NCBI RefSeq assembly: GCF_003573695.1
Contig: NC_039365.1
Coordinates: 80,425,082 to 80,489,081 of the forward strand
Direction of reading: 5' to 3'
Source: Papaver somniferum
Taxonomy: Eukaryota; Streptophyta; Magnoliopsida; Ranunculales; Papaveraceae
DNA: 64,000 nucleotides
Positions 22,512 through 34,856 of the stretch are shown piece by piece. The notes beneath the pieces are model-generated. The model had not been told where the DNA came from. It saw nothing but the letters and a program-made list of their open reading frames with translations, and searched no databases. Position 1 is the first letter of the stretch, and every line of letters begins with the position of its first letter. Position numbers and translations under genes: made by a program.

Positions 22512-24765
22512 GTAGCAAGAGGCCAAGAATGGTGATTATATCTTAATCACTCATGACGAACAAGACACGGATCAACTCAACACAACCTAGTTGTGTTGAA
22601 TTGTGCATGCTCACCTTTGTGCTCAATCTTATGAAGGGTGAGGAAGCATTTCAAACTGAGCACATGATCTCTCGGTTATTATATGACTAATTAACATCTT
22701 TAGGGAGATTTATTTTCTTCTATACTCATACTTTCTCTATCTATATTTGATATTTTGATAGAAACGGTTATTTTGAGTTTATGATGTTGATATCTACTAA
22801 TCATATATGTGTAGCTCTTGTTTTTACGGTTAAAACGAGCCAAAAATCATTGAATTCGGACACTGTATGCAAAGGTTATGTTGAAAAACAGTTTCGTGTA
22901 TGGATTCATGTCGTAACCGATCCTAGTGAGAACTATATAGAACTATAACCGATCCTAGTGAGAACTATAAGAACTTTAACCGATCCTAGTGATTGGTCCA
23001 TACAAAGGAGTGTAAAACTGCTTCGCCCATAACTTCTTCGTATGAACTCGGAATGACCTCATTATTTTTGCGTTGGTTTCATAATTCAATTTACTACAAG
23101 ATTGAGGTACTTGCAATACTTGATTTTATGTTGAATATTTATGGTGTATTGCAAATTGATTTATGAGATGTATGTTTTCGGTTTTCATATCCTCAATATT
23201 CGATCTCATATGTTGTGAACCCTTATGGTTTGGGTGACTTTTTGATTTAGCGGGATTGAGTTCTAGCCCATGTTGGTAGGATTTATCAAAGGATCATAAG
23301 GGGTTCCAGAAGAAACTCATGTGTGAAAAAGTCACAATATGTTGAATCGTTTTTGGTTTAATATAAAAGCATATGTATTTCGGGTTTTCAACTTTTGCTT
23401 TGCATTAGTTAAAAACGATTTCAACCTTTCTCTCGTAAAGGTTGCTTTTGTTGTTGTTATTTTTTTCTTGCGAGAGGATGACAACACAATGATATTCCTC
23501 CTCAGAAAGATGCGAATAAAAGGATAAGAGGATGTGGAATTTGAGGTCACGAATTTGTTAGTTAATCGTTTTCCTGTTTAAGAAAAGCCTGATTTCATTG
23601 CATATATTTTGTTTTTGCTTAACAAAATTTCGTTACAATTGATGTTTATTCCATTATTTGTGTATGGATGTGTGTGTGATTCAATTGTTTATGGTTGAGA
23701 AAAACTATTTTATCTTGATTTATTGTTTGGTATCAATTGTTTAGGCTTAACGAAATTTCGGTGCAATTGCGGTGCTTTAATGTCTATATTTGTTTCAATT
23801 GCTTACGCTTAAGATGAATAATTATGCAAGTTGATATATTTGGTTTGTATGAATTGTTTATGGCTAAACAAAAAAAAAATCGGGATCATTTGTTTAGTCC
23901 AATTCGATTCCGGATAAGAGAAACTAAGTTAATTCTGATCTTGGTTAGACTTATCAAAGTGGAGGATTCGGTTATTCAAGTCTAACCAAATTCCTTAACA
24001 AGAAATACTAGTTAACTAACCTAGTACTTGTCTTGTTTAAAGTGAAAGGTCTAAGTTATTGTTCGAACAATTAGAACTTAATGAGAAAAATAGAGTTAAT
24101 TTTGATCTTATCAAACAAGCGATTGTATATGTACAATCGGTTTAGCAAAAGAACTAAGGTGCTTAGTCAATTTTTAGTTTGCTAAACTATTAGGTAAAAT
24201 TGCTTCGGGAAATTGTTTCCTTGATAACATATCAAAATAAAATTACTTTGTAGTTTCGGTTTTGATATTGGTTATCTAAAATGGTATGTAAAACCTTCGT
24301 GCTTAACTCTTATAGGTTATGCAAGTCTTTTAGGTTTGTAAGATCCTTTCTGTTTGTCCTTTATTTGCTTGTATCTTTGTCATTTTGTGACAAAAAGGGG
24401 GAGAAATATATGGAGTAAACAAGTGATGTGATTCACTAAGGAAAGGACAATGGTGCTAAAACGTTATATCTAACGAAAGAGTAAAGCATTGACCAAGGGT
24501 GAAAAACATATCATATGATGATTTGTAGTTATATGGACTACAAGAGGAAATAACAAAGATGTGCGGATTGAAAATCTACCTATCTCACCTTTAGGGGGAG
24601 TATTAGCTTTGTTATTATAATGTCAACAACGGCATTTATGGATTGAATATATGCAGGTTATTGTGATGTTGAAACTTGGAATTAAGCGTATGTATAATGA
24701 ATTCTTGTAATTTTTTTATCCATATGATGTAAGAGTTTTTCACTAAAATTGACAAAGGGGGAGAT
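22512..24765 (+). other. 3' internal region of element B2 (noncoding)
   Basis: It opens with a coding-like end similar to A1 at 1800-1930 (short peptide ending in stops, then GTGCATGCTCACC), followed by about 2 kb of noncoding DNA homologous to the 3' internal regions of A1, B3 and B4. GGGGGAG tracts occur at 24391-24404, 24591-24600 and 24754-24764; the last abuts the 3' LTR. No gag or pol is present; everything 5' of 22512 has been lost from this element. Confidence 0.68.
22915..23000 (+). repeat. Triplicated ACCGATCCTAGTGA repeat
   Basis: Three units of about 30 bp, each with ACCGATCCTAGTGA followed by variants of GAACTATAAGAAC, lie in the B2 internal region. The core is the same ACCGATC motif that forms the minisatellite in B LTRs. 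Confidence 0.8.
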
Positions 24766-25255
24766 TGTGAGAGCATTGCTCGGTTGAACCCACCAAGCGT
24801 TGGTATGCCAATTTTGGTTGTCATATTTTAGTGAACCAAAACTCATTTAAAGAGTCGCTTGATTATTTACTAGAGTCAACTTCGTATAGGTTAGCTAGAA
24901 AGTTATTAGGATATGAGACTTACAAGTATTATTGAACACGTGCAGTAATTCTTACCTACTATCGTTCAAAGATATTCCTTAATAACTAAAGGAGAATCCC
25001 TGATCGAAATAAATTGAGAATCTTTTAATTAAGGTTTTTAATTTTATATGCTTTTAATTTCCAACAATTGAATGCATATCTTTAGAAAATAAAAATTGGT
25101 AATGTGCATTTACTAGTTGGATATTTTCTACTGAGATTTCGGTCAATATTTGGATAGAGTATTTCCAGGAATTATGAACACCGATTTTGGCTTTATTGCA
25201 TATCTTTGAGAATATTCACTTTTGGAAATTCCCTGGCGTCCAAACTTCCTTGGTC

Positions 25256-25263
25256 TATAAATA
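25256..25263 (+). promoter_or_regulatory. Putative LTR TATA box (B2)
   Basis: TATAAATA in the conserved B LTR context just upstream of the GAGCAAACTAATCC-type block; same position as in B1. Confidence 0.45.
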
Positions 25264-26344
25264 TTGAAGTTTGCATTTCGAGCAAACTAATCCCCAGAGC
25301 CAGCAAAACTACCTAGTTTGTTGTTACTGGTGGAGTCGTCTATTCGGAGAGGAAAGTACCCTAATTAGGCGAAATCTCTTACGACCGCTCGTTTTAAAGA
25401 CTTCTTTGGGATTGAGAAGCTCTACGAGTACCGTTGGTGGGAAACTAGATAATTGCAGTTTATTATTAGTTTTAGATTTATTTGATTGACTAACGGTTGT
25501 TGAACTTTAATTGCACCTAGTTTGTTTATGCTTGAGAATCTTCTCTTCTGATATAAGATTCACTCAAACTAGATCGAAGTATCGACAGGGATCTTTAGAC
25601 TGTTTGTAAATCTAAAGACGTCTTGTGATAATCCATCGTTAACAGACTCCGTTTTGTGTGTGATTGATCACAAGAGATTAAAGTTGTTTGTGTGCAGGTG
25701 TTTATTGAAGATCTAAGAAGATTTGAAGACAAAGAAGATTTCTTATTTCAGTTGATAATCTTTGGTGTGCACAAAACTTGATCGGCTGTGGATCCAACTA
25801 TATTCGGTTTATCTTTCGATATATTGGATTGATTAGTTGCGTAGATCGGCATCAATACATTTCTTTATGATTTATAGTATTGATTGCATAGTCTAAACAG
25901 TTACTTTGGTAGTTGTTGAATAGATTGATCTAGAACCCGACAAATGAGATTATTGGTTAAATTGAAGAGACTTTTGTCAAACTCATGTCACGTTGATTGA
26001 AAAGAGTTGTTACCGAACAGATTTGTTGTTCCTTTACTGTTTGGAATACGAACCAAAGGAATTGTTCCAAGTGCGCGACTTATTGAAAGTTGGAGGCCCA
26101 GGGATACTGAGGGAACTAGGTGAACTATAGGTTTAGTTGCTTGGTCTCAACTGTACGAAGTTGGTTTAGATTTTGTATAACGGCTTAATTCTGAGAGTAT
26201 TAATTCTGGACAAGGTCCCTGGGTTTTTCTGCATTTGCGTGGTTTCCTCGTTAAGAAAATATTGTCGTGTCTTTCATTTTTCTATTTCCGCAATTATAAT
26301 TAGAAGTAAAATACACAAACTTTAATTCCTAATTACTTGATAAC

Positions 26345-26349
26345 AATCC
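26345..26349. repeat. Left target-site duplication of B3
   Basis: AATCC directly before the left end of B3, identical to 34590-34594 right after its other end. A 5-bp duplication is what LTR retrotransposon integration produces and confirms the boundaries. Confidence 0.92.
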
Positions 26350-29160
26350 TGAAAAGACGAGGGTACCCAAATATACCTCAATCTAAAACTTTTCCTACCT
26401 ATAAGTCCTTTCTTCGAAAGTGATTATCTATGGACTGAGTCGAAACAATACAACTAATCGGTTCACACTTCGTGTGATCGTCTATGGATACGAGATTGAG
26501 ACAATACAACAACGAAGTATGTTTACTTGATAAAAAGTTTCGGACTTAACCAAACACAATGGGGTCACTTATCAAGTAAATATGAATTAACTTTTGTGTA
26601 ATTTACTTTAAATTATAATAAAGACAATTATAATTGCGGAAAATAAAAGTAAATGATACAACAATATTTTGTTAACGAGGAAACCGCAAATGCAGAAAAA
26701 CCCCGGAACCTTGTCCAGAATTGAATACTCTCAGGATTAAGCCGCTACACAAAATTAAACCTAACTTCATATAGTTGAGACCAAGCAACTAAACCTATAG
26801 TTCACCTAGTTCCGTCTGTATTCCCATGCCTCCAACTTATGAATAAGTCACGTACTTTGAACAATTCCTTTGGTTCTTATTCCAAACAGTAAAGGAACAA
26901 CAAATCTGTTTGGTATCAACTCTCTTCAACCAAGTGATATGAGTTGAACAAAGGCTCTTCTGTTTATCTTAACATAAACTCCTTCGTCAGATCCTTAGAT
27001 ATATCTTATGTTCAATTACCAAAGTAATCGTTAAGATTTTGCAATCAACATTCTTAATCCAAAGAATTGTGTTGATGCCAATCTACTCAACTAATCAATC
27101 CAATTCTATCACAAGGATAAAACCAATTATAGTTGGATCCTCTTTTTACCGAAAAAAGTATTGTGCACACCAAAGATTATGAACCTCAAATTAGAAATCT
27201 TCAATATCTTCTTTGTCTTCAAATATTCTTAGATCTTCAATAAACACCTGCACACAATCACTTGAATCTCTTGTGATCAATCAGGCACAGAACGGAGTCT
27301 GTTAACAATGGATTATCACAAGATTGTCTTTAGAAATAACGATAGTCTAAAGATCCCTGCCGAAACTCTGAATTAGTTTGAGTGAATCTTATATCAGAAG
27401 AGAAGATCCTCAAGCATAAACAAACTAGGTGCAATCAAAGTTCAACCACCGTTAGTCAATCAAATCAATCGGAAACAAAAGATAAATCGAAATTATCTAG
27501 TTTCCCACCAACGGTATTAATAGAGCTTCTCAATCCCAAAGAAGACTTTAAAACGAGCGGTCGTAAGATATTTCGCCTAATTAGGTTACTCTCCTCTCCG
27601 AATAGGCGGCTTCACCAGTAACAACACAACAAGAGGTAGTTTGCTGTTACGAAGGATTAATTTGCTAGAAATGCAAACTTCAGTATTTATAGGAAAGGAA
27701 GTTTGGACACCAAGGAATTTCCAAAACCGGAAATATTCTCAAGATATTCATCAAGGCACAAATTCGGTTTCCATAATTCCTGGAAATGCTTTGTCCAAAA
27801 ACAATGATCGAAATCTCTTGGAAAATCCCTAATTAGTAAATGCACATTACTAAGCCTTATTTTCCTAAAAATGAAATTAATAACCTTAATTAAAATATTC
27901 TTAACTTATTTATGTTCTGATTCTGGGATTATCTTCCCTTAGATATTAAGGAATAACTTTGAACAATTAAAGATTAACATTCACATCACGTGTTCAAAGT
28001 ATGTCAACATCCTTACTTTGTAAGTCCTCTTTCATACTTACAACCTTGAAACCGATTTTCCACACTTCCAAACAAGTTTAGAATTGGTTCATCTGACTTT
28101 CAAGAACTATGCGATTGATTAAGAAAACTCAATCACAAAACATGGGTGTAACGGTTCTACCAAAACAAGTTTCGGTTCTACCTCCATGTGAGTATTGTGC
28201 ATAGTCACACTAGATTTCCAAAAATTGGTTGACTAGGTACTAGGATTGTTTCCCCACATATATATGGTATCTAACTTATATGTGTTGAACATGTCCATAG
28301 GATCGGTTCCCCTTTGCCTAAAAACGTGTTGCACATGTCCATATGTTCGGTTCCCATTTCTGCTATAAACTTGTTGCACCTCATACAAGGATCGATTCCC
28401 CTTTGTGATATACTGCACCTCTTACTAGGATCGGTTCCACTTTACCCAGATTTGGTCAGACATAAGATCACAAACTCGATCATACCATCTCAGGTAATTA
28501 CTTAAGATCGGTTTCACTAATAAAAGTCATACCAATATATAAGTCAGGCCTTTGTGAATAGTTTTACCAAGAACACAAACAAGTCACGAACGTTTATACT
28601 AATCACACATATTGGTTGTTCACAAGATATGAAATGAATAACAATACCAATAACACCTGGCAATTTCCTTTTCGATTCACAAACCAAGTTCATGAATTTA
28701 CTTCCTTAAAACACATGTAAAACACTGTTCCCTAGGATGAAATCCTCACCTCATATACGATTATGTCGATGTCTTATCTACAAAGTTTAATGGTTAATCA
28801 ATAAACCTCGTATTGTATTCCTTAATACTATGTCTATCTAGAGCTCAATCATGCTTCGCAGTTTTGTTTTCAATATGCACGACTTGAAAGATACGTTAGG
28901 GAATGAAACAGTTCAAGTCAAATATCACTAACCTCAAGCGGAAGGATGATGTTGTCGTTGTAGCTCCTTGCTTCTTCACATATTCAAGTCTTCGCAATAC
29001 TTGTAAAGTCTCATATCCTAATACTTTCAAGCTAACCTATACGAAGTTGACTCTAGTACGTAATCAAGCGACTCTTAACATGAGTTTTTATTTACTAAAA
29101 TATGACAACCAAACTTGACATACCAACGCTTGGTGGGTTTAACCGAGATATGCTCTAACA
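26350..29160 (-). repeat. 3' LTR of B3 (2.81 kb)
   Basis: On the plus strand it runs from TGAAAAGACGAGGGTACCC to GATATGCTCTAACA. It contains the reverse minisatellite (28240-28510, GGATCGGTTCC units) and a TATA box on the minus strand at 27684-27691. It is followed at 29161 by ATCTCCCC, the reversed polypurine tract. Confidence 0.9.
27684..27691 (-). promoter_or_regulatory. Putative LTR TATA box (B3)
   Basis: TATAAATA on the minus strand, in the same LTR context as in B1 and B2. This copy lies in the 3' LTR; the same block is deleted from the 5' LTR of B3, so the element has probably lost its own promoter. Confidence 0.45.
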
Positions 29161-31056
29161 ATCTCCCCTTTTTTTCAATTTTAGTGACAAAACTCTTACA
29201 TCATATGGATAAACAAATTACAAGAATTCATTACACATACGCTTGATTCCCGAATTCAACATCACAGTAATCTGCATACATTCAATCCTTAAAAATACCG
29301 CTGTTGGCATTATAATAACAAAGCTAATACTCCCCCTAAAGGTGAGATAGGTATATTTTCAATTCACACGTCTTTGTTATACCAATTAATGATATGTTAC
29401 TCCCCTTTAGTCTGTGCTTTCACTCTTTCGGTTAGATAAACGTTTAAGCCCCAATGTTCTCTTCCTTAGTGATACCAATCAATATAAAATCAATGCCAAT
29501 ATCACTTGTTTACTCCATATATTTCTCCCCCTTTTGTCACAAAATGACAAAGAAACGAAAAAATAAAGGACAAACCAGAAAGAATCTTACAAATCTCAAA
29601 ATAGACTTGCAACCTGTAGAGTTAAGCACGAGGGTTTCACACACCATTTCTGATAACCAATATCAAAAACCGAAACTACAAGTAGATTTATTTTGATATG
29701 CTACCGAGGAAACAATTGTCCGAAACAATTTTCCCATTTTAGTTTAGCAAACCAAAAATCAACTAAGCACCTTAGTTCCTTTGCTAAATCAATTATACAA
29801 ACACAATCGCTTATTCGATAAGACCAAAATAAAGATAACTCTATTTTCTCATCAGGTTCTAATTATCCATAAACTTGGACCTTTCAGTTTTAAACAAGAC
29901 AACTACTAGGTTAGTTAACTAGCATTTCTTGTTAAGGCATTCAATTAGACTTGAATAACCGAAACCTCACTTCGGTAAGTCTAAATAAGATCAAAATTAA
30001 CTTAGTTTCTCTTATCCGGAATCGAATTGGACTAAACAACTTATCCCGTAAACCTTTTCTTTCGTTAAGCCATAAATAATTCATACAAACCAAATAAATC
30101 AACTTGCATAATTATTCACCTCATCCGGAAGCAATTGAAACAACATAGACATTAAAGCACCGCAATTGCACCGAAACTTTGTAAGCCTAAACAATTGATA
30201 CCACACAATAAAGCAAGATAACAATAGTTTTTCTTCACCGAAACCAATTGAATCACACATATATCCGTACACACATAATGGAATAAACATCAATTGTACC
30301 GAAATTTTGTTAAGCAAAAGCAATAAATATATATGAAATAAACTCAGGCTTTTCTTAAACAGGAAAACAATTAACTAACAAGATTGTTACCTCAAATTTC
30401 GCATCCACTTCTCCAATATGTTTGCATTTTCATCCAGGGAGAATTGGTATCGAAATATCATCATGTTGTCATCCTTATGCAAAAACAAAAGAATAACAAC
30501 AACCAACCTTTACCAGAGAAAGGTTGAACATCGTTTTAACAATTGCAAGCAAAAGTTGAAAACCGTCGAAACACATATGCTTTTATGCTAAACCAAAACC
30601 GATTCAGCATATTGTGATTTTTTCACATATTGTTTCAACCAGAACCCCTCATGATTCTTTGATAAAGCCTACCAAAATGGGCTAGAACTTAATCCTACTA
30701 AATCAAAAAGTCACCATAACCACAAGGGTTCACAATATTATGAGATCGAATATCAAGGTTAGAAAACTGAAATCAAACATCCCATAAACATACATAGCAA
30801 TAAGATAAAAGCATTCAAGCACAGGCTATGTAAACCGAAAACTATCACAAGAAAAATTATAAATCACATAATTTTATTCATAAATAAGATAGTTTTATTC
30901 ATAATAGACTCTATTAAAAGAAAAGAAAAACTACTGTCTTATTTTTCCTTTTCTTTTGCAACTCAATCATAGGGAAGAACATTCCTTGAGACTGAGTAAC
31001 TTTTGTCGCTCTTCTTCAATTTCAGATTCTTGGTTCCAAAACTCTGATTCAATTTT
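29161..31056 (-). other. 3' noncoding internal region of B3
   Basis: No coding frame is supported; short ORFs here (for example 30323-30099 on the minus strand) have no features. The sequence matches B2 (plus strand, 22.9-24.7 kb) and B4 (48704-53040), including reversed CTCCCCCTTTTGTCAC at about 29525 and CTCCCC at about 29330, the extra polypurine tracts. Confidence 0.68.
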
Positions 31057-32914
31057 TTAAATTCCTTTGAGAGTTTCTGGATCTTTTTGAGCAAAGCTCA
31101 GCTGTTTCTGAAAACAGTCAAGTTGTTTACCTAGTTTTTCAAGGTGAACAAGAAGAGACTTGTTGTTGGAAATTGGAGTAATTCTTTTAACAACTTCATA
31201 GTGGGTTCGTACCCCAATCATTTGACTTATAGTCCTATTAGTCACGGCATTAACGCTTACCAAATCATTAAAGTCCTTTCCTGCGATCAATTCATAGATT
31301 TTGGTAATTATGCACGGAAAACCGAGATGTCTCTTGATACCAGAAGATGAGATAGAATCTGATATCTTGATCATTTGGCTAACAATGATTCCATAGAGAT
31401 TTATTTGAGAATATTCTTTTAACAGAAAATGGACAAATTCTGCAAACGTCTTATCCCAAACTGATTTATCTCTTGCACTTGCAAATATGGAGGCTAAAGC
31501 AAGTTTACCGAAAACCCTAAGATGAAAGGGTATATCCTTTGTTGGTAATCTATCATTTTCCCATGCAACCTCCTTTCCAATGAGACATGTTGAAATGGTA
31601 TCGTGTTCAATTTTAACTCCGGTAATCAAGTGATTGCATTCCACATTGTACTCAATAGTATTGGAAATTGTCTTACGATCAACATAATAGATACCACGAC
31701 CAACAAGAGTCACAAAGCTAAGTTTTTTGTGATCAACATTGTGTATTTTGGCATAGAACACTCTTACCAAATCAGGTGAATATTCTTCAAGATCAAAAAG
31801 ATTTCCCCAGTTTCGATTTTGAACGAAATTCACATAATCCTTATTTTGGACATCTGGATCAAACTTCTTTTTAGTGGTAAAATCCATTCCCTTGAGTGTT
31901 TCATATTTCCTGAAGCAAGAGCTGTCAACAAAACGTGCAAATTCATGCTTGTTATTAATACTGTTAGGAAATCTAATCCTATCAATATCATCACATCTGA
32001 CTCGATTACCAACAGATTTGGTTCTTGATTTCCTTTTTCTCATACTTACGAAAATATGAAAAACCCTAGTTACGGTTTTGAGCAATCTTCCCCAATATGT
32101 TTGAACACATAACAAGAGATTATCTTTTATAGGAAGACTTGATATCAAAAACCGGAAATAACTAGTTTTAGGAAAAACACTCAAAATCGGAAACCAAGGC
32201 TTGTGAGGAAACAATTCCGATTTTGTGTATAGGTCTTTCTTTTGGAAAACATATTTTCTATGGTCTGGATATTTATTTTGGATTGATTCCATATTTTTGT
32301 CCAAAATTCTGTTTACTTTTTTATTACCAGACTTTGATAATATCACTTGATATTGTCTCAAGAATTTTTTACTAGAGTATACAGGAATAAATTTGAAAAA
32401 AAATATGATATTCGTTAAAAATACCATCAGAATCATAAACCATGTAATATTTCGAAAGATCACTTACTTCATTAAAACAGTTGTGAGGTGTATGAAGCAA
32501 TCCATCGTTAATAGAATTATTAACAGAAAACTCATTCCTTGTAGGAATACATATTTTCCAAAATCTCATCCTAGATGGCGATACATAGACGGTATTGGGT
32601 CTGAAAATGTACATATATATACTTTGAAAGATCGTCCAAAATATATTTAAGATTCCATATTTTTCAGGAACACAATACCCATGTTTCATATCATGAAAAA
32701 TTCGAAGAAGAATCTTATGCATTTTCGAGAGATAACCTGTCTCATAGACCATTGTATCATTGCTACTAAACATGTTAGTATCCAAGACACTGATATACGA
32801 TTCTATGAAATCCCACTGATTGTGTAAGTCTTTCAAGACATACATGGACATAATTCCAATTCCTAAAACATTTAGGAATAAGAGTATTACATACTTCATT
32901 GGGTTTTCCACCAC
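31057..32914 (-). CDS. Unusual retrotransposon ORF: hydrophobic N-terminus plus plant-transposon-protein-like domain
   Basis: Two overlapping frames, 32914-32372 (180 codons) and 32463-31057 (468 codons), overlap at an A-run near 32397-32404 and look like one gene of about 615 codons broken by a frameshift. The first part begins MVENPMKYVILLFLNVLG, a likely membrane anchor or signal. The last 320 residues, from the basic MRKRKSRTKSVGNRVR (ATG at 32043), carry a pattern I associate with the 'putative plant transposon protein' family (PF20167-like): FARFVDSSCFRKYETLKG, then SPDLVRVFYAKI, then LRVFGKLALASIF, SQINLYGIIVSQMI and HLGFPCIITKIYE. The end is Gln-rich and probably helical. No reverse transcriptase or gag motif is present. 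It may alternatively be two proteins, with MRKRKS as an independent start. Function is unknown; assignment rests on motif spacing. Confidence 0.6.
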
Positions 32915-33029
32915 AAATTTTTTAAGTAATCAAATCCTGCTGTTATGTTAACTGAATCGACCATTAGATTCAATTCTTATAGGTTGGATCGCAACAAACA
33001 CATATTGTTAGATATTTCCATGTTTGCCT

Positions 33030-33041
33030 GCTCTGATACCA
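33030..33041 (-). other. Primer binding site (B3)
   Basis: GCTCTGATACCA on the plus strand, two bases from the 5' LTR at 33044. Intact Met-tRNA site. Confidence 0.92.
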
Positions 33042-33043
33042 AT

Positions 33044-34589
33044 TGAAAAGACGAGGGTACCCAAATATAGCTCAATCTAAAACTTTTCCTACCTATAAGT
33101 CCTTTCTCCGAAACTGATTGTCTATGGACTGAGTCGAGACAATGCAACTAATCGGTTCACACTTCATGTGATCGTCTATGGATACGAGATCGAGACAATA
33201 CAACAACGAAGTATGTTTACTTGATAAAAAGGTTCGGACTTAAACAAACACAATGGGATCACTTATCAAGTAAATAGGAATTAACGTTTGTGTAATTTAC
33301 TTTAAATTATAATAAAGACAATTATAATTGCGGAAAATAAAAGTAAATGACACCCCGGGACCTTGTCCAGTATTGAATACTCTCAGGATTAAGCCGCTAC
33401 ACAAAATTAAACCTAACTTCATATAGTTGAGACCAAGCAACTAAACCTATAGTTCACCTAGTTCCGTCTGTATTCCCACGCCTCCAACTTATGAATAAGT
33501 CACGTACTTGGAACAATTCCTTTGGTTCGTATTCCAAACAGTAAAGGAACAACAAATCTGTTTGGTATCAACTCTCTTCAACCAAGTGATATGAGTTGGA
33601 CAAAGGCTCTTCTAAACTCCTTCGTCAGGTCCTTAGATCTATCTTATGTTTTATTACCAAAGTAATCGTTAAAATTTTGCAATCAACACTCTTAATCCAA
33701 AGAATTGTGTTGATGCCGATCTACTCAACTAATCAATCCAATTCTATCACAAGGATAAAACCGATTATAGTTGGATCCTCTTTTGACCGAAACAAGTATT
33801 GTGCACACCAAAGATTATGAACCTCTTACTAGGATCGGTTCCCCTTTACCCAGATTTGGTCTGGCATAAAATCACAAACTCGATCATACCATCTCAGGTG
33901 ATTACTTAAGATCGGTTTCACTAATAAAAGTATACCAATCCATAAGTCAGGCCTTTGTGAATAGTTTTACCAATAACACAAACAAGTCATGAACGGTTAT
34001 ACTAATCACACATATTGGTTGTCCACAAGATATGCAATGAATAACAATACCAATAACACATGGAAATTTCCTTTTCGATTCACAAACCAAGTTCATGAAT
34101 TTATTTCCTTAGAACACATGTAAAACATTGTTCCCTAGGATGAAATCCTCACCTCATACCCATACATAATCACAATAGCATTTGAACGACTATGTCGATG
34201 TCTTATCTACAAAGTTTAATGGTTAAGCAATAAACCTCGTTTTGTATTCCTTAATACTATGTCTATCTAGAGTTCAATCATGCTTCACAGTTTTGTTTTC
34301 AATATGCACGTCTTGAAAGATACGTTAGGAAATGAAACAGTTCAAGTCAAATATCACTAACCTCAAGTGGAAGGATGATGTTGTCGTTGTAGCTCCTTGC
34401 TTCTTCACATCTTTAAGTCTTCGCAATACTTGTAAAGTCTCATATCCTAATACTTTCAAGCTAACCTATACGCAGTTGACTCTAGTACGTAATCAAGCGA
34501 CTCTTAACATGAGTTTTGATTCACTAAAATATGACAAACAAACTTGACATACCAACGCTTGGTGGGTTCAACCGAGCTATGCTCTAACA
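33044..34589 (-). repeat. 5' LTR of B3, with large internal deletion (1.55 kb)
   Basis: It has the same ends as the 3' LTR but is about 1.26 kb shorter. One deletion joins TTATGAACCTC (33818) directly to TTACTAGGATCGGTTCCCC; in the intact LTR these lie at about 27178 and 28414 and both pass through ACCTC, suggesting loss between short direct repeats. A second, about 40-bp deletion is at about 33350. The large deletion removes the TATA box and part of the minisatellite. Confidence 0.9.
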
Positions 34590-34594
34590 AATCC
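34590..34594. repeat. Right target-site duplication of B3
   Basis: AATCC, identical to 26345-26349. The B2 LTR continues immediately after it. Confidence 0.92.
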
Positions 34595-34856
34595 TATAAT
34601 GTTTGGTTAAGTCCGAACCTATTATCAAATAATCATACTTTGTTGTTGTATTGTCTCGATGTTGTATCCATAGTCAATCATGCAAGTTATCTTATTGTCG
34701 TATTGTCTCGATCTCGTATCCATAGACGATCACACGAAGTATGAATCGATTCGTTGTATTGTTTCGACTCAGTCCATAGACAATCATTTTCGGAGAAAGG
34801 ACTTATATGTGGAAAAGTGTTAGATTGAGGTATATTTGGGTACCCTCGTATTTTCA

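Larger units (their letters stand above)
26350..34589 (-). mobile_element. Complete non-autonomous LTR retrotransposon B3 (8.24 kb)
   Basis: The element has both LTRs, perfect 5-bp target duplications (AATCC), a primer site (33030-33041) and a polypurine tract next to the 3' LTR, all on the minus strand. Internal DNA is 3.88 kb: a leader, one long coding stretch (32914-31057) and about 1.9 kb of noncoding 3' DNA. There is no gag, protease, integrase or reverse transcriptase. The coding stretch replaces gag at the 5' end. By eye, the first 260 bp of the two LTRs are about 94-95% identical. It sits inside the 3' LTR of B2 and must have been mobilised by proteins made elsewhere. Confidence 0.9.
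24766..34856 (+). repeat. 3' LTR of B2, split by element B3
   Basis: The first part, 24766-26349, starts TGTGAGAGCATTGCTCGG just after a polypurine tract. It is interrupted by B3 and its target duplication, then resumes at 34595 and ends GGGTACCCTCGTATTTTCA at 34856. The joined LTR is about 1.85 kb; compared with B1 it lacks about 0.9-1 kb, including the minisatellite, around 24930. A TATA-like TATAAATA lies at 25256-25263. Right flank is a gypsy RNase H fragment. Confidence 0.88.

Noticed and set aside
27382..27621. 79-codon ORF repeated at 43663-43902
   Set aside because: The repeat is explained by both lying in the same part of B LTRs; stops are present in other copies, so it is not a conserved gene.
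28903..29118. 71-codon ORF repeated at 34332-34547
   Set aside because: Same LTR block in the two LTRs of B3; identity follows from the LTR pair and not from coding selection.
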